Positions 11,217-24,898 of a stretch of DNA of 64,000 bases are shown one piece after another. A program made the position numbers and the translations under genes. This DNA comes from Calliopsis andreniformis. Taxonomy: Eukaryota; Arthropoda; Insecta; Hymenoptera; Andrenidae. Where the stretch lies: assembly GCF_051401765.1 (NCBI RefSeq), contig NC_135071.1, positions 21,292,961 through 21,356,960 of the forward strand. Direction: 5' to 3'. The notes under the pieces were generated by a model that was not told the origin of the DNA, did no database searches, and was given only the letters and a program-made list of their open reading frames with translations. Positions within the stretch are counted from its first letter, which is position 1, and the number at the start of each line of letters is the position of its first letter.

Positions 11217-13880
11217 CTATAAGGATCCATTAGAAACTTTTTTCGGTAATTGTACATTGTCGCAGCTGCGATGTAGCTGCAAGAACGAGGAGACTTATTA
11301 GTCGATCGATAACTGATCTTATGACCAATGTCAGTTTCGTGATTCAAATCAACAAATTGAGGTTGAAACGAATAGAGTTTCGAACGAATGCCAAAGGGAT
11401 TCGTTTGCATTACTTAGTTACATACAGGAAAAGGACAAAAACGACGGCTACAAGGTTAGGATGAAGCATGTGTGTGTGTACATACATACATACATACATA
11501 CATATGTACATAGAAGTACGTGCCATTTCATAAGGTAAAGAGAACGAGATACGTGTATGGATAATAAAAGCTTCCAGTTAGAAGCTAATGTAGTATGTTC
11601 GTAATTACAGGATTTCAGAAACATTAGGCAAGTCAAGCTTCATGACGAACCAGCGTTTTTATATTAATAATAACAATAGTTTCGCAAGAAATTGAATCGA
11701 AAGAGAATATTACAATATATTTTATTATTAACTATTCTCACTGTTGGACGAAATAATATTAAGAAATGATTGGATAGTAATTCAAATATATCACGCGTAA
11801 TCGAAATTAATTGTATAAAATTGTATTTTACTCGTATGCATAGTAATAGATTCTAGTCGCCATGTTGAATATGTATGTATGTAAACAAAGGATATTGCCA
11901 TGACGACACAGAAGAAACCTTTTTTAAAATTCAATTCAAGATCCACAACTTACAATTAGATTTCAGTACAACAGGTTGTTTGTTTTTATGTGAAAATACT
12001 TATCGAATTTTTTCTACCGATTTAACAAGATAATTCGATTAACTGAAGAATTTCTAACCGATTGCGCGCTGAATCTAACTACATAAACTACATAAACTAC
12101 ATGTGTACATATGTTGTATGTCCAACTTTGTCAATCAGCTAACTAATAATGATAAGTATATTGTTTAAACAAGACTGACTTCATGAATATTTTTTATTAT
12201 TCACGATTTTAGACACGTTTTTAGTTCCGGCCTTTTTTCTAACGAGACTAACCTCGTAACAATGAAACAAAGGAGACCAAAATCAGTAAAAAGAAAAAGG
12301 AAAAAAATACAAACTCACCCAGAAACGATTGGGAAATACTTACGTGTGTCGATGTTTTACTTTCTATAGTAGGTAGATACATCGTAAACGATTTCAGCAG
12401 TAACAAAACGAGAGTAGATGAACAGGATCTGAAAGCAAATCAAGATCCAATGTATACTAATGCGCTGTACGTATGAAAATGGTATTACTTCGAAGTCTGA
12501 GGGATGTATTATGCGTTTGATGTAGGGATAATATGAAGTAATTTAATGAAAAATTAATGTAACGAACTACATTACGTACGCTGTTAGCGGACACGGAAAT
12601 GTCGTTCAAAGTCGTGAATTTCAGACGACAAACATTTTGTATATAGGTATTACACTTTGTATTTATTATTCTTACAATAGCTATAGGACCTGTGTTGCAT
12701 TCATGTACGCAAAGAAACAATTCCGGCAATAAAATGATTGATAAACTGGCAAATACATGTCTTACCTTATTAATAAAAGAACGTATCCTTGAACCAGATT
12801 GACGAAATCCATATATTCAATTGATTGCTAATCAATTCACCGAAGCGGTGACTTTTAAATCTTGATGGATAATGACATGACATCTATACCGTGAATCATA
12901 AAATATAAGAGGAGAAAGTAGAATATGATAGTTTCTACGTACAACGGTTAAATAGACAAGAATGTTCAAAAATCTACAGTTTATTACATTGCAATTATGG
13001 ACTTGGTCATTATCTTGTTTGATAAATATTAATATTAAAATAAATTGTTAATGAAATGTAATTTGAATGTAAATCGTAATAACGGAAGTTTGTACGTTGA
13101 CGGTGACACAACACACCACCACACACCACCACACGCCACCACACGCCATCACACGCCATCACATACCACCGGTCTCTTCCCGCGTTCCTGCCAAGCTGCG
13201 CCAAGCTGCGCCAAGCTGCGCCAAGCACATGGCTCGGGACAGCTCGGGACAGTTCGGGGGTCAGGCCAACTATTCATTATGGAGACTTGAAAGCGTGCAA
13301 GTGCTGCCATCTAACGAATTGCAATATTACCTACTGCTCGTGAAAACGTGTCTAACCGATAAAGAACCTGACGGGGAATCGACATATAGAGGATCGAGTC
13401 GCAAGGGGATCAATTGCCGTTTCTACGTATGTTATATGATATGTATGAATCGTATGTATGTACATCCATATGAACGCATGTATGTACGAACGGAGAAATC
13501 GTACCGGAATCCAACGTTCTCTCTATCGGAGCGTATTCGAAGATCAGCTGATGACGTAACACACGACGAGCGGACGAGCGCAAAGGAAGAAAGGTTCGTA
13601 GTGTGCGGTTCGTATCGGTGTTGGTGGGCGCGAGACTTGCGCGAAACGAAGTATGGCGTAGGATTCTCCGTTAGCTTCTTTCATCCAAGTGTTATATAGA
13701 CCTCCGCCTATCGAATATATTGGTCGTTGTTTCGAAGGTTTATACGGCGGGAGAGATTTTCGAGAGTGTCTCGTACCGCGGCATTATCGTGACCGACAGT
13801 GGTTTGGACCAGAGACGGAGTCACGGTAAGAGTGTATCTACAAGGCACAGAAAGGACGTCGAGTATCGTTCGAGATCAGG
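11217..13880. other. bib 3' region and UPF1 5' region
   Basis: No protein-coding exon recognised. The left part is probably bib 3' UTR (AT-rich, a CATA repeat at about 11480-11503). The right part becomes GC-richer from 13100 and holds three successive 10-bp tandem repeats (13111-13251), a CTCF-like motif at 13301-13316 and presumably the UPF1 promoter and leader between about 13500 and 13880. An open frame at 13097-13699 begins inside the repeats and resembles no known protein. Confidence 0.6.
13111..13251. repeat. Three adjacent 10-bp minisatellites
   Basis: Six 10-bp units of the type ACAC(A/G)CCA(C/T)C fill 13111-13170. Three exact CCAAGCTGCG units plus a partial copy follow at 13191-13230, then GCTCGGGACA twice at 13232-13251. 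All three families share a 10-bp period although their sequences differ. Confidence 0.9.
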
Positions 13881-16800
13881 ATGAGCGTCGATGCGTACGG
13901 GCCTAGTAGTCAAACTCTGACGTTCCTCGACACCGAGGAAGCGGATTTAATCGGCGCAGATACGCAGGGTAGCGAATTTGACTTCACGGACTTTACGTTA
14001 CCATCGCCGAGCCAGACTCAGGCCTCGCAGCACGATGCTGCTCAAAGTCAACCCAGCCAGCCTGTACAGGTTGGTTTTTTCACTCGTCATATGTTCTTCC
14101 CCTTCGTCTCAATCTCTAACCTATTATTCGTTTTTCATTTGCCTTTTTCTTCTATACCCGAGATTTTCTCTTCGTGTCACGCGGACACTACCTAACCTCG
14201 CTCCGATTCCGATGATTCAATAAATTTCAACACGCGACCTATTCGAATCGCACGTTTACGCCTTGCGTTACTCCTATCGTCGATGCTCTTCCTTGGACTC
14301 CATGCTGTACACATGATACAATTTCCTGCTAAACATAACACCACTCATATAATCCATGTGATTTCCATATTCAAAACAGCTTTTCAACAGGATTTTTCTT
14401 ATACTTTGAGGTTAGGTTGTTCTATTGTGTGGAAAACATTGTTTCGCATTATTGTGCAAGATAATGCAGCTAGAATAATCATTAATTTGTTTATTTATTA
14501 TCACAGTCAAAGATTCAATAATCTTTATTATTCAATTGTGCTATATAGAGTATGACTATTAGTATAAGCATTTGTTAATTGTACTAATTAATAAACATTT
14601 TCACTAAGAAACATATTAAGATACTATCTCTTTCTATTTAGGTGAATGGAACAAGCGGCAGTTCATCCTTGGACTTGAAACTTTCTGGAGCAGCACAGAG
14701 CCTAGCTGAATTACAATTTGAAGAAGAAGAAGAGGAAGCTTATTACAATCGTGACTTGCCAGAACATGCATGTAAATACTGTGGAATTCATGAAGCATCC
14801 TGTGTTGTTATGTGCAACGTCTGCCGCAAATGGTTTTGCAATGGACGTGGAAACACATCTGGCTCGCATATTATCAATCATCTTGTCAGAGCTAAACATA
14901 AAGAAGTTACCTTACACAGGTATTACTTCCTTCTCTTCTTAATGCTTTTCTTATTTCTTTATTCTTTTACTTACGCGTTTTACAGATGCATTTCTTTAAC
15001 TCATCATTTTCTCATATTACAGAGATGGTCCTCTGGGAGAAACTGTTCTGGAATGTTATTCTTGTGCCGTTAGAAATGTCTTTGTTCTTGGTTTTATTCC
15101 TGCAAAAGCAGACTCCGTTGTTGTATTACTTTGCCGACAGCCATGCGCGGCTCAAAGTTCCTTGAAAGACATGAATTGGTAATTATCTTTGTTTAAAGAA
15201 AAACCAAATCTATCATGAACTTGTACAATTTTCTTTGTTATTTGTGTTTCCTAGGGATCAAGAACAGTGGAAACCACTGATCGAGGACCGTAGCTTTCTA
15301 GCATGGTTGGTGAAAATTCCTTCTGAACAAGAGCAGCTACGAGCTAGACAAATTTCTGCGCAACAAATTAATAAATTAGAAGAATTATGGAGAGATAATG
15401 TTGACGCAACATTTCAAGATCTTGAGAAACCCGGAGTTGACGAAGAACCGCAGCAAGTACTTTTACGATACGAAGATGGATATCAATATCAAAACATATT
15501 TGGTCCACTGGTCAAGTTAGAAGCCGATTATGATAAACGTTTAAAGGAATCTCAGACTCAAGAAAACATCGAGGTTCGATGGGATGTTGGTTTAAATAAA
15601 AAAACAATTGCTTATTTTATGTTGGCAAAAACTGATGGTGATATGAAATTGATGCATGGGGATGAACTGAGATTACGTTATTTGGGTGAACTTCACAAAC
15701 CTTGGTCTGGTATTGGACATGTGATTAAAATTCCTGATAATTACGGAGAAGAAGTAGGAATCGAGTTAAAAAATAATTCGGGTGCTCCAACGGAGTGTGT
15801 TAGTAACTTTGTAGTTGATTTTATTTGGAAGAGTACGAGTTTCGATCGGTAGGTAATTCTTAAAAAACTTGTTATAAATCCCTTTTCATTAATTTTCTTT
15901 TAAATATTATTTTTTCTTTGTAGCATGCAGTTAGCGTTACGGAAATTCGCTGTCGATGATACATCAGTATCTGCGTACATCTATCACAGATTATTAGGAC
16001 ACGAAGTGGAAGAGGTCCTCTTCCGATGTCATCTTCCAAAACATTTCAGTGCTCCGAATTTACCTGACTTGAATCGGTCTCAAGTATATGCTGTCAAACA
16101 TGCCGTACAAAGACCACTGTCTTTGATTCAAGGACCTCCTGGTACAGGAAAAACTGTAACCAGCGCCACGATAGTGTATCAGTTGGTCAAACAAAATGGA
16201 GGACCTGTCCTAGTATGTGCTCCCTCTAACACAGCAGTTGACCAACTCACAGAGAAGATACATAAATCGAATTTGAAAGTTGTACGACTTTGTGCAAAGT
16301 CACGAGAAGCAATCGATTCACCAGTAAGTTTTCTTGCTCTTCACAATCAAATTAAAAACATGGAAACGAATACAGAACTGCAAAAACTGCAACAACTCAA
16401 AGATGAAACTGGAGAATTATCTAGCGTTGATGAAAAACGTTATAGGCTGTTGAAAAAAGCAGCAGAGAAAGAATTGTTGGAAGCAGCTGATGTGATTTGT
16501 TGCACCTGTGTCGGAGCAGGTGATCCCAGGTTACACAGGCTGAAATTTCACTCGATTCTCATCGACGAGAGTATGCAAGCAACTGAACCCGAATGCATGG
16601 TACCAGTTGTTCTTGGCGCGAAACAGTTAATTCTAGTTGGCGATCACTGTCAGTTAGGTCCAGTTGTTATGTGTAAAAAAGCAGCCAGAGCGGGTTTATC
16701 GCAATCTCTGTTCGAAAGATTGGTCGTTCTTGGTATCAGACCCTTTAGATTGGAAGTACAGTATCGTATGCATCCAGATCTCTCTCGTTTTCCATCAAAT

Positions 16801-18066
16801 TTTTTCTATGAAGGTTCCTTACAAAATGGTGTTTGCGCCGATGAAAGAAAGCTGTTGAAAATTGACTTCCCTTGGCCAGCACCTGACAAACCTATGTTCT
16901 TCTATGTAACGCAAGGTCAAGAGGAAATCGCTGGAAGCGGTACATCTTACCTAAATCGAACCGAGGCGTCTAATGTTGAAAAGATTGCAACTCGATTCTT
17001 ACGGTGCGGGGTAAAACCTGAACAAATTGGGGTAATTACTCCTTACGAAGGACAGAGAGCCTATTTAGTTCAGTATATGCAGTATCAGGGATCTTTGCAT
17101 TCGAAACTATATCAAGAGATTGAAGTTGCTAGCGTTGATGCGTTTCAAGGCAGAGAAAAAGATATAATAATAATGTCCTGTGTGAGATCCAACGAACATC
17201 AAGGCATTGGATTTCTCAACGATCCCAGGAGATTGAACGTTGCTTTAACTCGTGCCAAATATGGGATTATAATTGTAGGCAACCCAAAAGTTTTGTCTAA
17301 ACAGCCACTTTGGAATCATCTGCTCAGTTTCTATAAAGAACAAAAAGTTCTCGTAGAAGGACCTTTAAACAATCTTAAAGAATCTATGATTCAATTTGCT
17401 AAACCAAAAAAGCTTGTTAACGCTGCCAATCCAGGATCACATTTTATGTCTACCTCGATGTACGATGCGAGAGAAGCTCTGATTCCAGGATCGGTTTATG
17501 ATCGGTCTGGTACTCAAGTTAATGGCACACAGAACCATAATCCCTACTATCAGAGAAATGTTCCTTTGGATATATTCAGTAGAACTCATGACACGATTAG
17601 TTACATCAGTCCAGAAAGAGCTCAAGCAGCTATGAACAATGTACCAGTACCAGTGGGGATGTTTATGAATATGGCTCATGTGCCACCACGTTTCTACAAC
17701 CAACACCAGCAAGCACTGCAGGCCAGACAGAATCAACGTAACCGTAGGGGAACTGCTTTATCAAAGAATAAGCAGGGACCTCGAATGGGTAAATTGAGTC
17801 AAACGGAACAGAACACCCAACCGTACAGTCAGCCAGGCTTACCATTAACTCAAGGTACAACGCAGGGAATGTCTCAACCAGGATTCAGTCTTTCACAACC
17901 TGGACTAAGTCAAGCGGAATTGTCTCAGGATTCGTTTGCTGTTGGAGAATTTCAATCGCAAATGGACGGTTTGTTGTCACAGGATTCTACTTATCAGGGA
18001 GATCGAAGTGGTTTCTATCAATCTGGACAGTCGCAAGCCGGGGGGCAATTCTCCCAGCCATACTGA
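13881..18066 (+). CDS. Upf1: UPF1, ATP-dependent RNA helicase of nonsense-mediated decay
   Basis: Exons 13881-14069, 14642-14919, 15023-15178, 15255-15848 and 15924-18066 join in frame to about 1119 residues, the usual UPF1 length. After an acidic N-terminus comes the Cys/His-rich zinc domain that binds UPF2 (starting [17 protein letters not shown]). The SF1 helicase core follows: motif I GPPGTGKT (about 476-483), DES at motif [31 protein letters not shown] and [10 protein letters not shown]. The C-terminal 200 residues are rich in Ser-Gln and Thr-Gln, the expected SMG1 kinase target region, and end QFSQPY. UPF1 acts in the cytoplasm at terminating ribosomes and triggers decay of mRNAs with premature stop codons. 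The first ATG opens [20 protein letters not shown], the family N-terminus. Only the helicase half is intronless. Confidence 0.98.
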
Positions 18067-18981
18067 GCCGAAACCGTACGGCTGAGCAACGCAATTGCTA
18101 TGCAGCGTCGCGGGAGCGACTGAAGGCTCGTTCGACCAATTCTTCTTCGACCAACCAACCACAAATCACTAACTGCGCAAAACGGTAAAACGGCTCGAGG
18201 CGATCGAGTACGGTATTATGCACGCAGTCGTCGGCGTTTAAAGAGGATTTTCAACCAACAAACAAATACCAAAAAAAAAAGCAACAGCAGCAGGAGCTAA
18301 GGGAGTTCGTCGCCTGTAATATCCGTCGATGTGAAAATGCGTTTTGGGCGGGGAAAACAAATGAGATGGCAACACCAGCTGAATGCAAGTTAATGTGCGA
18401 CAAGCGGACGGAAAAAATGGTTTAAGACTGGGAGACGACACAACACAATCACATCCACCATCTTTCACCGTGACACGCGCTTATCGTGAACGGACCGTTT
18501 TATCGCGGGGATCGAGTGACGCTAGAATTACAGGGAAAAACGTCAAAATACGAAAAACAAAAATGATAACAATAATAATAATAATGAAAAAAAAAAAAAA
18601 AACGAAGGTATGGGACGTTTGCGCTTCGTGGTTCGACCAGGAAACTTGACAAGTAAGGTCAACATGTGGTTTCCCTAACGTATAACCGCACAAGATTTTT
18701 TCAATGGCGAAAGAAAGTAAGATTCATGGGGATTGATAACGATAAACCAAAACGAGATTGGAAATCGCATTGGCATATAATTGAAATGTGCTACGTGCCT
18801 ATTTAAACTTTCCTCCTCAGGGCACTTTGACTTCACAAAATGATTCAAACACAAAATGATTTAGCGGTCAGAGATAGTAACGAATGAGATTCGGAGGGTA
18901 AACTTTCACGCATGTTTGGTAGAACTTACATATCTTGTTCGTTAGAAATCACAATGGTCACATGCGTTTGAATGGTTTCGT

Positions 18982-19167
18982 GAAGGAAGGAAGGAAGGAA
19001 GGAAGGAAGGAAAGAAGGAAGAAAGAAATAAAGGAAGAAAGAAAGAAAGAAAAAAAGAAAGAAAGAGAGGAAGGAAGGGGAAGGAAGGAAGGAAGGAAGG
19101 AAGGAAAGAAGGAAGGAAGGAACGAAGGAACGAAGGAAGGAAGGAAGAAAAAAAGAAGGAAAAAGAT
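18982..19167. repeat. GGAA/GAAA purine microsatellite
   Basis: About 185 bp is almost purely purine on the plus strand, built from AAGG, GAAA and AACG variants. The open frames across it on both strands are products of the repeat. Confidence 0.95.
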
Positions 19168-21871
19168 AGACGCGTCTACATGAAGATTTTGTGAGCTTTT
19201 CAAGTCATTGATGGTATCTCGTAACACCTCCTTTACCATCTGGTTACCATCTGTATTGGGAATTATAAGGGCAATAGCAACAATAGCAACAGCAGCAGCA
19301 GTAACAACAGTAACAACAGCAACAACAACGCTTATCTTTTAACACGTGAAAACACACAACATGCCAACAGCAAGAACACGATTGAATAACAACACAGGAT
19401 GAACACTTTTACCAATAGGACATCTGATCGGTTGAATGTCACCAAATGGATTATCGTTTAACAATTATGTGAAGTCAACACTTGAAACGTAGTCATCGAT
19501 CCAAGGAGGAATTCTTTCTCTTAGCTGTTGGCATAATATTATGCTAACCCAATAAGGAATTCTACTGGCTAATTCCAATCGTGTTAATTAGTTTTTATCT
19601 TTTGTGTTTAGATCGATACATATATGTATGTGTGTGTACATATATACATGTATACACATACTTATATATATACGTATATGTACATTATTGTATGCTGCGT
19701 ATATATACATATATGTGTGCGTGTATGTACATATTTTATTTACCGCAAAGGTTGACAAAGTTTGAGGCGATGGAGAGAATAAATGTGATTTTACATTTGT
19801 GTTTCTCTTTATAATGTAGGCAAAATAGCCAAGGAAAATTGATCACATAAATTCATAAAATGAAAGCTTGCTAACGTATATTCAAAACATTGAAGTCAAT
19901 GTTTCCAGAACAATGAGGAACATTAATTTTTATTACTAACTACATATTATAATCACAAAACACCCTTTCGGATACTATTGTGAGATCTAACAAAAATTAT
20001 TTCAATTTCAAGCATTATTCGTTATCCATAACGATATGAATAGCCCTCCTCCCACCTCCCCCAAACTTAGCGTTCATGGTATTTTACTCGTTCTAATGTA
20101 TTCAACAAAAATTGTCTACTAATTTTTATTCACACATTTTCTTTCGTTTCGTTTTTTCTCTTTCTTTTTTAATCTTGATACATATACACCGCTATGCTGG
20201 CTTCTTGCGGTATTGAATTGATTGCAAAATAAATTGATAATGACAAAGGAACAACATATTCTACAACACAAGAAAATTATTTTCTTTTCTTCTTTCCGAC
20301 CAACAGCGCACCGCTAACTGCAGACTATAATATGAAAAATCATTGTGGAAATCTTAAGGAACCAATAAATTTAATTTGAAGAAAATTCCATGTTTTATTT
20401 TTAACTTATAACAATACCTCTATAGTATATCTAAAAAATTGTAAAACTACTCATAAATTATGCATGATATGAATACCTTTTATTTAACAACAAAATGAAA
20501 ATTACAAAAGTTTGATATAATTATCTTAAAATTTAACGTTACATGTGCATAGAATTGACGAAGAAAGGGAAGACAAAGATTTGTACATTACGAAAAGATA
20601 GTTTTTTCATTTTTTCTTACATATGTTATAAAAATAAATAATTAATACATCAGAAAAATATATGACGTTTCTTAAGAATTAATTATACGTTTGTACGTGT
20701 TTTGCGGAAATTAAATTTTGTATCACTGCACATGGAGTACCAATTGATGGAAAAAATTTATAGCAAAGCATTAATATACCTCCAAAGAATATAATACTTA
20801 ATGTAATTTTTATACTATTACCACAGCCTCGTGTTTCCTCTAGATATTTAAAAATTATTTAATATGACATACTTTTAGTAAACGATAGACTAGTCAATAC
20901 GAGACTAGAAATGAAATCTAAATAGAGATTTTAAATTCTAATTCAAAATAGGAACTTTGTTTATTAAATTACTATGGAAAATAATATTGCAAATTTAATT
21001 ATAAATGTACGGCTGATGATATTTCTTTTTTCAAAGTGTATGATCTGCAGATTATTGAAATCATAAACACTAATTAATTAGTCGTCTAGAAGAAAAAAAG
21101 AAAAAAAGAAACAACAACAAATTGCTTATTTTGGCACATCCGAGTAATATTGATTTTTTAACCTTTATTTAATTCTATATTGATTTCTCCTTTGTGAATT
21201 AAATATCTATTGAAAGTAGTTTTAACGTTACCGATTTATACTATATTCAAAATCTCCTTTTTTTTTAAATAGTTTTTTCTTATTAATTATCTGAACAATA
21301 ATATTTTTGTTTTTCATTTTTAACATTTTTTTCTTTATCTCGATGAGATACTTTTTCTCAATACTTTCTTAAATACATAAATTTAAGGTCACTAGCGGTT
21401 TCTTTTGGCGATAGGTACCTTTCTTTCTGCATAGAATATCTCAATTTTGAATGATAGTTCACGTATTATGTAAGAACTTTTTGAATTTCCCGATTTTTTG
21501 TTTTTCAAGTATCAAGCCAATGCAATTCTTCACGACAAGTTGTCAAACAAAAGAGGGAACAAGAATTTTTCATAGTTGGTAACAAGCTACATGTACTAGT
21601 TGGACTATTGTAGCCAATATTTATAAGGCACCTCATCTTTCTATACAGTAAAAAAAAGTATTGCAATAACGTGGTTATCACTATTATCAAATTCTTAATT
21701 TAATCCAAGGTTCTTTACACGGAACATGAATGCTACTGCATATGCTCGAAGAAAAAATTTAGAGTATTTATCTATGTATAACATTTCTTATCAAAGAAGA
21801 ATATTCTTCCGCCTCTTATAAACTCATATGAATGGCTTCGAGCATTCGTTAAGAGAGAAAGAGAACGGAAA

Positions 21872-21923
21872 CAAAAAAAAAAAAAAAAAAAAAAGAAGAA
21901 GAAGAAGAAAAAAAAAAAGAAAG
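21872..21923. repeat. A-rich / AAG microsatellite
   Basis: A run of about 22 A residues, four AAG units and a further A-run form a simple repeat downstream of GLD2. Confidence 0.9.
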
Positions 21924-22183
21924 ACGAGATAAAAATTCAATCTCCTAAACGCAACAGACGAGCTATTATCACAAAATACGAGCGTATTAGCACGCAATAA
22001 GCGTAGAAGACAATACACCTCAATTGCACTTTTTGTCTCCGTATACCATTGGCAAGAATATCAGTCGAGTTTCGCCCCGAATTATATATCAAAGGAGGCC
22101 AATTCCAAAAATAAACCGTTCTCAAATATATAAAAGTTATACTAAATAACGAGTACTTCTATATTAGTCTGTGAACCATGATG

Positions 22184-24898
22184 TTACGTCATGACATACG
22201 GCAAAGTAGTATCTGCCTTGACAAATATCCTAGTTAGATCATGATTTTCTTTCAAATTCTGGTACGTGCAATCGAAAACACGTTTAATCCTTGCAAATAC
22301 ATCTGGATCATAAACTGATCTAGCAGTGTTTGTAAGATCAAATGGCTCTAGAAATGCGAAATACCATAGTTATAAACACGAATCATTGAAAATCATCTTT
22401 TATATAGAATATAATTTTTAAATTAGCACTCTCACCTTCAATGCACAAATATTTCCATTGGTGGGGATCGTTCTTAAAGGATCGTACTCTTCGACACTCC
22501 TCTATTGGTATTTTATTAGCCAAACGCACCGAAATTGCATATTGATTAAAACTATTTGAAAGTGATTGATTTAATACAGAATTATGCATGAATATGAAAA
22601 TTAATTTTTATACACTTTCACCTTTCTACTCACTCAAACATGACGTAATATCGAAAAAATTCGACCAGAAGTTCCCCTAACGGTTGACGATTCTTATGTT
22701 GAAGTACGAAAGCCGGAATGTCCAATTCCTCTTGGATATCTATACAATGAATATCTGTGTGCGGTGTGAATTTACCCTCGTAAAGAGAGTGTAAACAAGG
22801 TAAAACTGGTGGACTGACACCACCTGGAAGTAAATGAAAAATAACATTTGGATTCAGCATAGTTGTGAAATAGAAGAAAGTAAACATACATACACTGTAA
22901 GAAATGAATAACCATAAGAACCAGGGAATAACTCGATATAGTCATGTTTTTGGCATCGTTGATATTTTGAGATTGAGCCCAAAGCTTCACTACAAGTACC
23001 AATGGTCTCACCCGCCAGTCAACTGTAAAATTATTTCAAGAAATACTTTTACTATCTAACTTCTCTCACAGCCGAAAAATTATAGTTTTCAATATTCAGA
23101 ATAATCTTACTTCGAGAATAACAGTAGAGCAAATGAGTATTCCGAATCCCAACAGCATTGTTACAATTTAAATCAACTTCCAAATTTTGTATGGAATCAT
23201 AGAATTTTAAAATTGGTACCTTAGCTTGTATAAGTTCCAACTGCTTTATGAAATCTGTTATAATAAAAATTAAAATGTTATATTATAAAATAAAATAGCA
23301 AGATCAGTCAATACGTATGATTTCAGAATAAAAATTTGCACACCACATCTTTTGAGACATTTTAGTATTTGTTCCAAATGCCCAATAGCTTCATTTCTCT
23401 GATCCATTTCTGTATGCCTCACTAAAAGGCACATGTCAACATCACTGTTATCCGACCCAAAACCATTCATTGTAGATCCAACAAGAAACAACCCATATTT
23501 TGGAAATGCAGTCTAAACACGAAATAATATTGTAAACCTGAGATCATTTAGATTAATTTGACTACATAAGACTACTAGACCTTAATGTAAACATAAAGGT
23601 ATCTCCAGAGCATCATTTTATTCCTATAAACAGTTTCAGTCTGTTGATTCAACATAAATTTTGACCAAACATCTTTTGAAAGTTTATCCCAAACTGATCC
23701 ATTAAGTAGATCATCTGGTGTACGAGTTACTTCGACCAAATGTGATCTAGCTAGAAATCGATCTGGCGCGATTCCATATCTAGGAAATGTACTATAATTT
23801 GATGAGTATAGTCCTACATATTTCTTGTTTCTTTGTAATCTTTGAGGAGGAGGACTATTTCTTCCTAAAAATAAAATTTTTGTTATGTAATACCAAGCAA
23901 GTAAAAGCAAGAAACGCAAATCCAGATATACCTGAATGATATCTTCTTTTATTCTGATAATTTTGTACTTGAGACCTAGATGTTGACGTTGCAGTGGCAT
24001 AACAATTAATGTATCTTTGGTTTTGGAAAAGCTGATGTGCAGAAGTATTCGAGAACAAGCTATATTGCATTATTCTATTATTTGTACCATTACTCGAATG
24101 TACTTTATGCGATTTCCTACAAAAAAATAATTTTCTAATTTTAAATATTTAAACATTATATTATTACATTTACTTTCTAATAATAAATTCTCTTTCCTCT
24201 TTCTGAAAAATATCACTTACTTCATACTCTGTTCAACAGAAGAAATTATAGAATCTCGTTCATCCGAACTTTCTGTTTGATTACTATCAATTTGATGTTT
24301 ATTCGGTGTTGGAGAACGAGAACTAAAACCACTGTCGCTACCATACTTTTCATTATTTCCCAAGGAATCTCTGTACGAAGTTCTTTTGCCATTTTTACCA
24401 TACCAGTTTGATCTCTTTACTAAACCATTGCTAGTTGGTCTAAAAGCTAAATGTGGAGACGGTATAATAGAAGCATTATTTGACATATTTAACCGTCTTT
24501 GCCAATTTTCTGATGCAGTGCCATTATTTGATTGCATGTATTCTATGCGTCGTAGAGGAGGTATCTCAACACCCATCAATTGCAATAATTCCAATGGATA
24601 AGATCCTGTCTGCAAGAATACTGCTTGTACTCGGGAAGATTTTATCAAAATATAAAATAAATTGAATCTATAACAGATCAGGCTTGATGAAGATTCGAAA
24701 ACAAACCTGCATCATTTGATGTCTATTCTGCATGCAAGCATCTGGACGATATTTTGGATATTCAGGCTGATGGAACACACTTGTTCCATGAATATGCAGT
24801 GTATGTGTTTGTACTGGTGGACACTGTCCATTTGCCTGTTGGCCACCCATTATCTGCACCATTATTTGCGGTGGATACATAGTGTGATACATAGTCAA
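22184..24898 (-). CDS. Gld2: GLD2-type cytoplasmic poly(A) polymerase (TENT2 family)
   Basis: Ten coding exons on the minus strand join in frame to about 653 residues: 24898-24707, 24609-24221, 24116-23932, 23864-23581, 23512-23344, 23254-23111, 23022-22894, 22823-22634, 22551-22436 and 22347-22184. The first 280 residues are low-complexity and poorly conserved, as in other GLD2 proteins. The nucleotidyltransferase core has GSTMNGFGSDNSDVD with D374 and D376, and the third carboxylate in NLEVDLN (D434). The PAP/25A-associated domain follows (LGELLVEFFRYY, then WKYLCIEEPFD and NTARSV). No RNA-binding domain is visible, so specificity should come from partners, as known for GLD2. The enzyme adds A residues to mRNA 3' ends in the cytoplasm, in germline and neurons. 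The start chosen is the only ATG of the first exon that is preceded by an in-frame stop; further 5' UTR exons cannot be excluded. Confidence 0.93.

Larger units (their letters stand above)
18067..22183. other. UPF1 3' region and convergent GLD2 3' region
   Basis: About 4.1 kb without a recognisable gene between the UPF1 and GLD2 stop codons. It holds a GGAA-rich purine tract (18982-19167), a CAA/CAG-rich stretch at about 19270-19330, an alternating purine-pyrimidine TA/TG stretch at about 19617-19735 and an A-rich tract at 21872-21923. Long AT-rich UTRs from both sides are likely. Confidence 0.6.

Noticed and set aside
13097..13699. 200-codon plus-strand frame upstream of UPF1
   Set aside because: It starts within minisatellite repeats, has no family resemblance and overlaps the probable UPF1 promoter and leader.
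18935..19239. Lys/Glu-rich and Phe/Ser-rich frames
   Set aside because: Both are translations of the GGAA purine tract.
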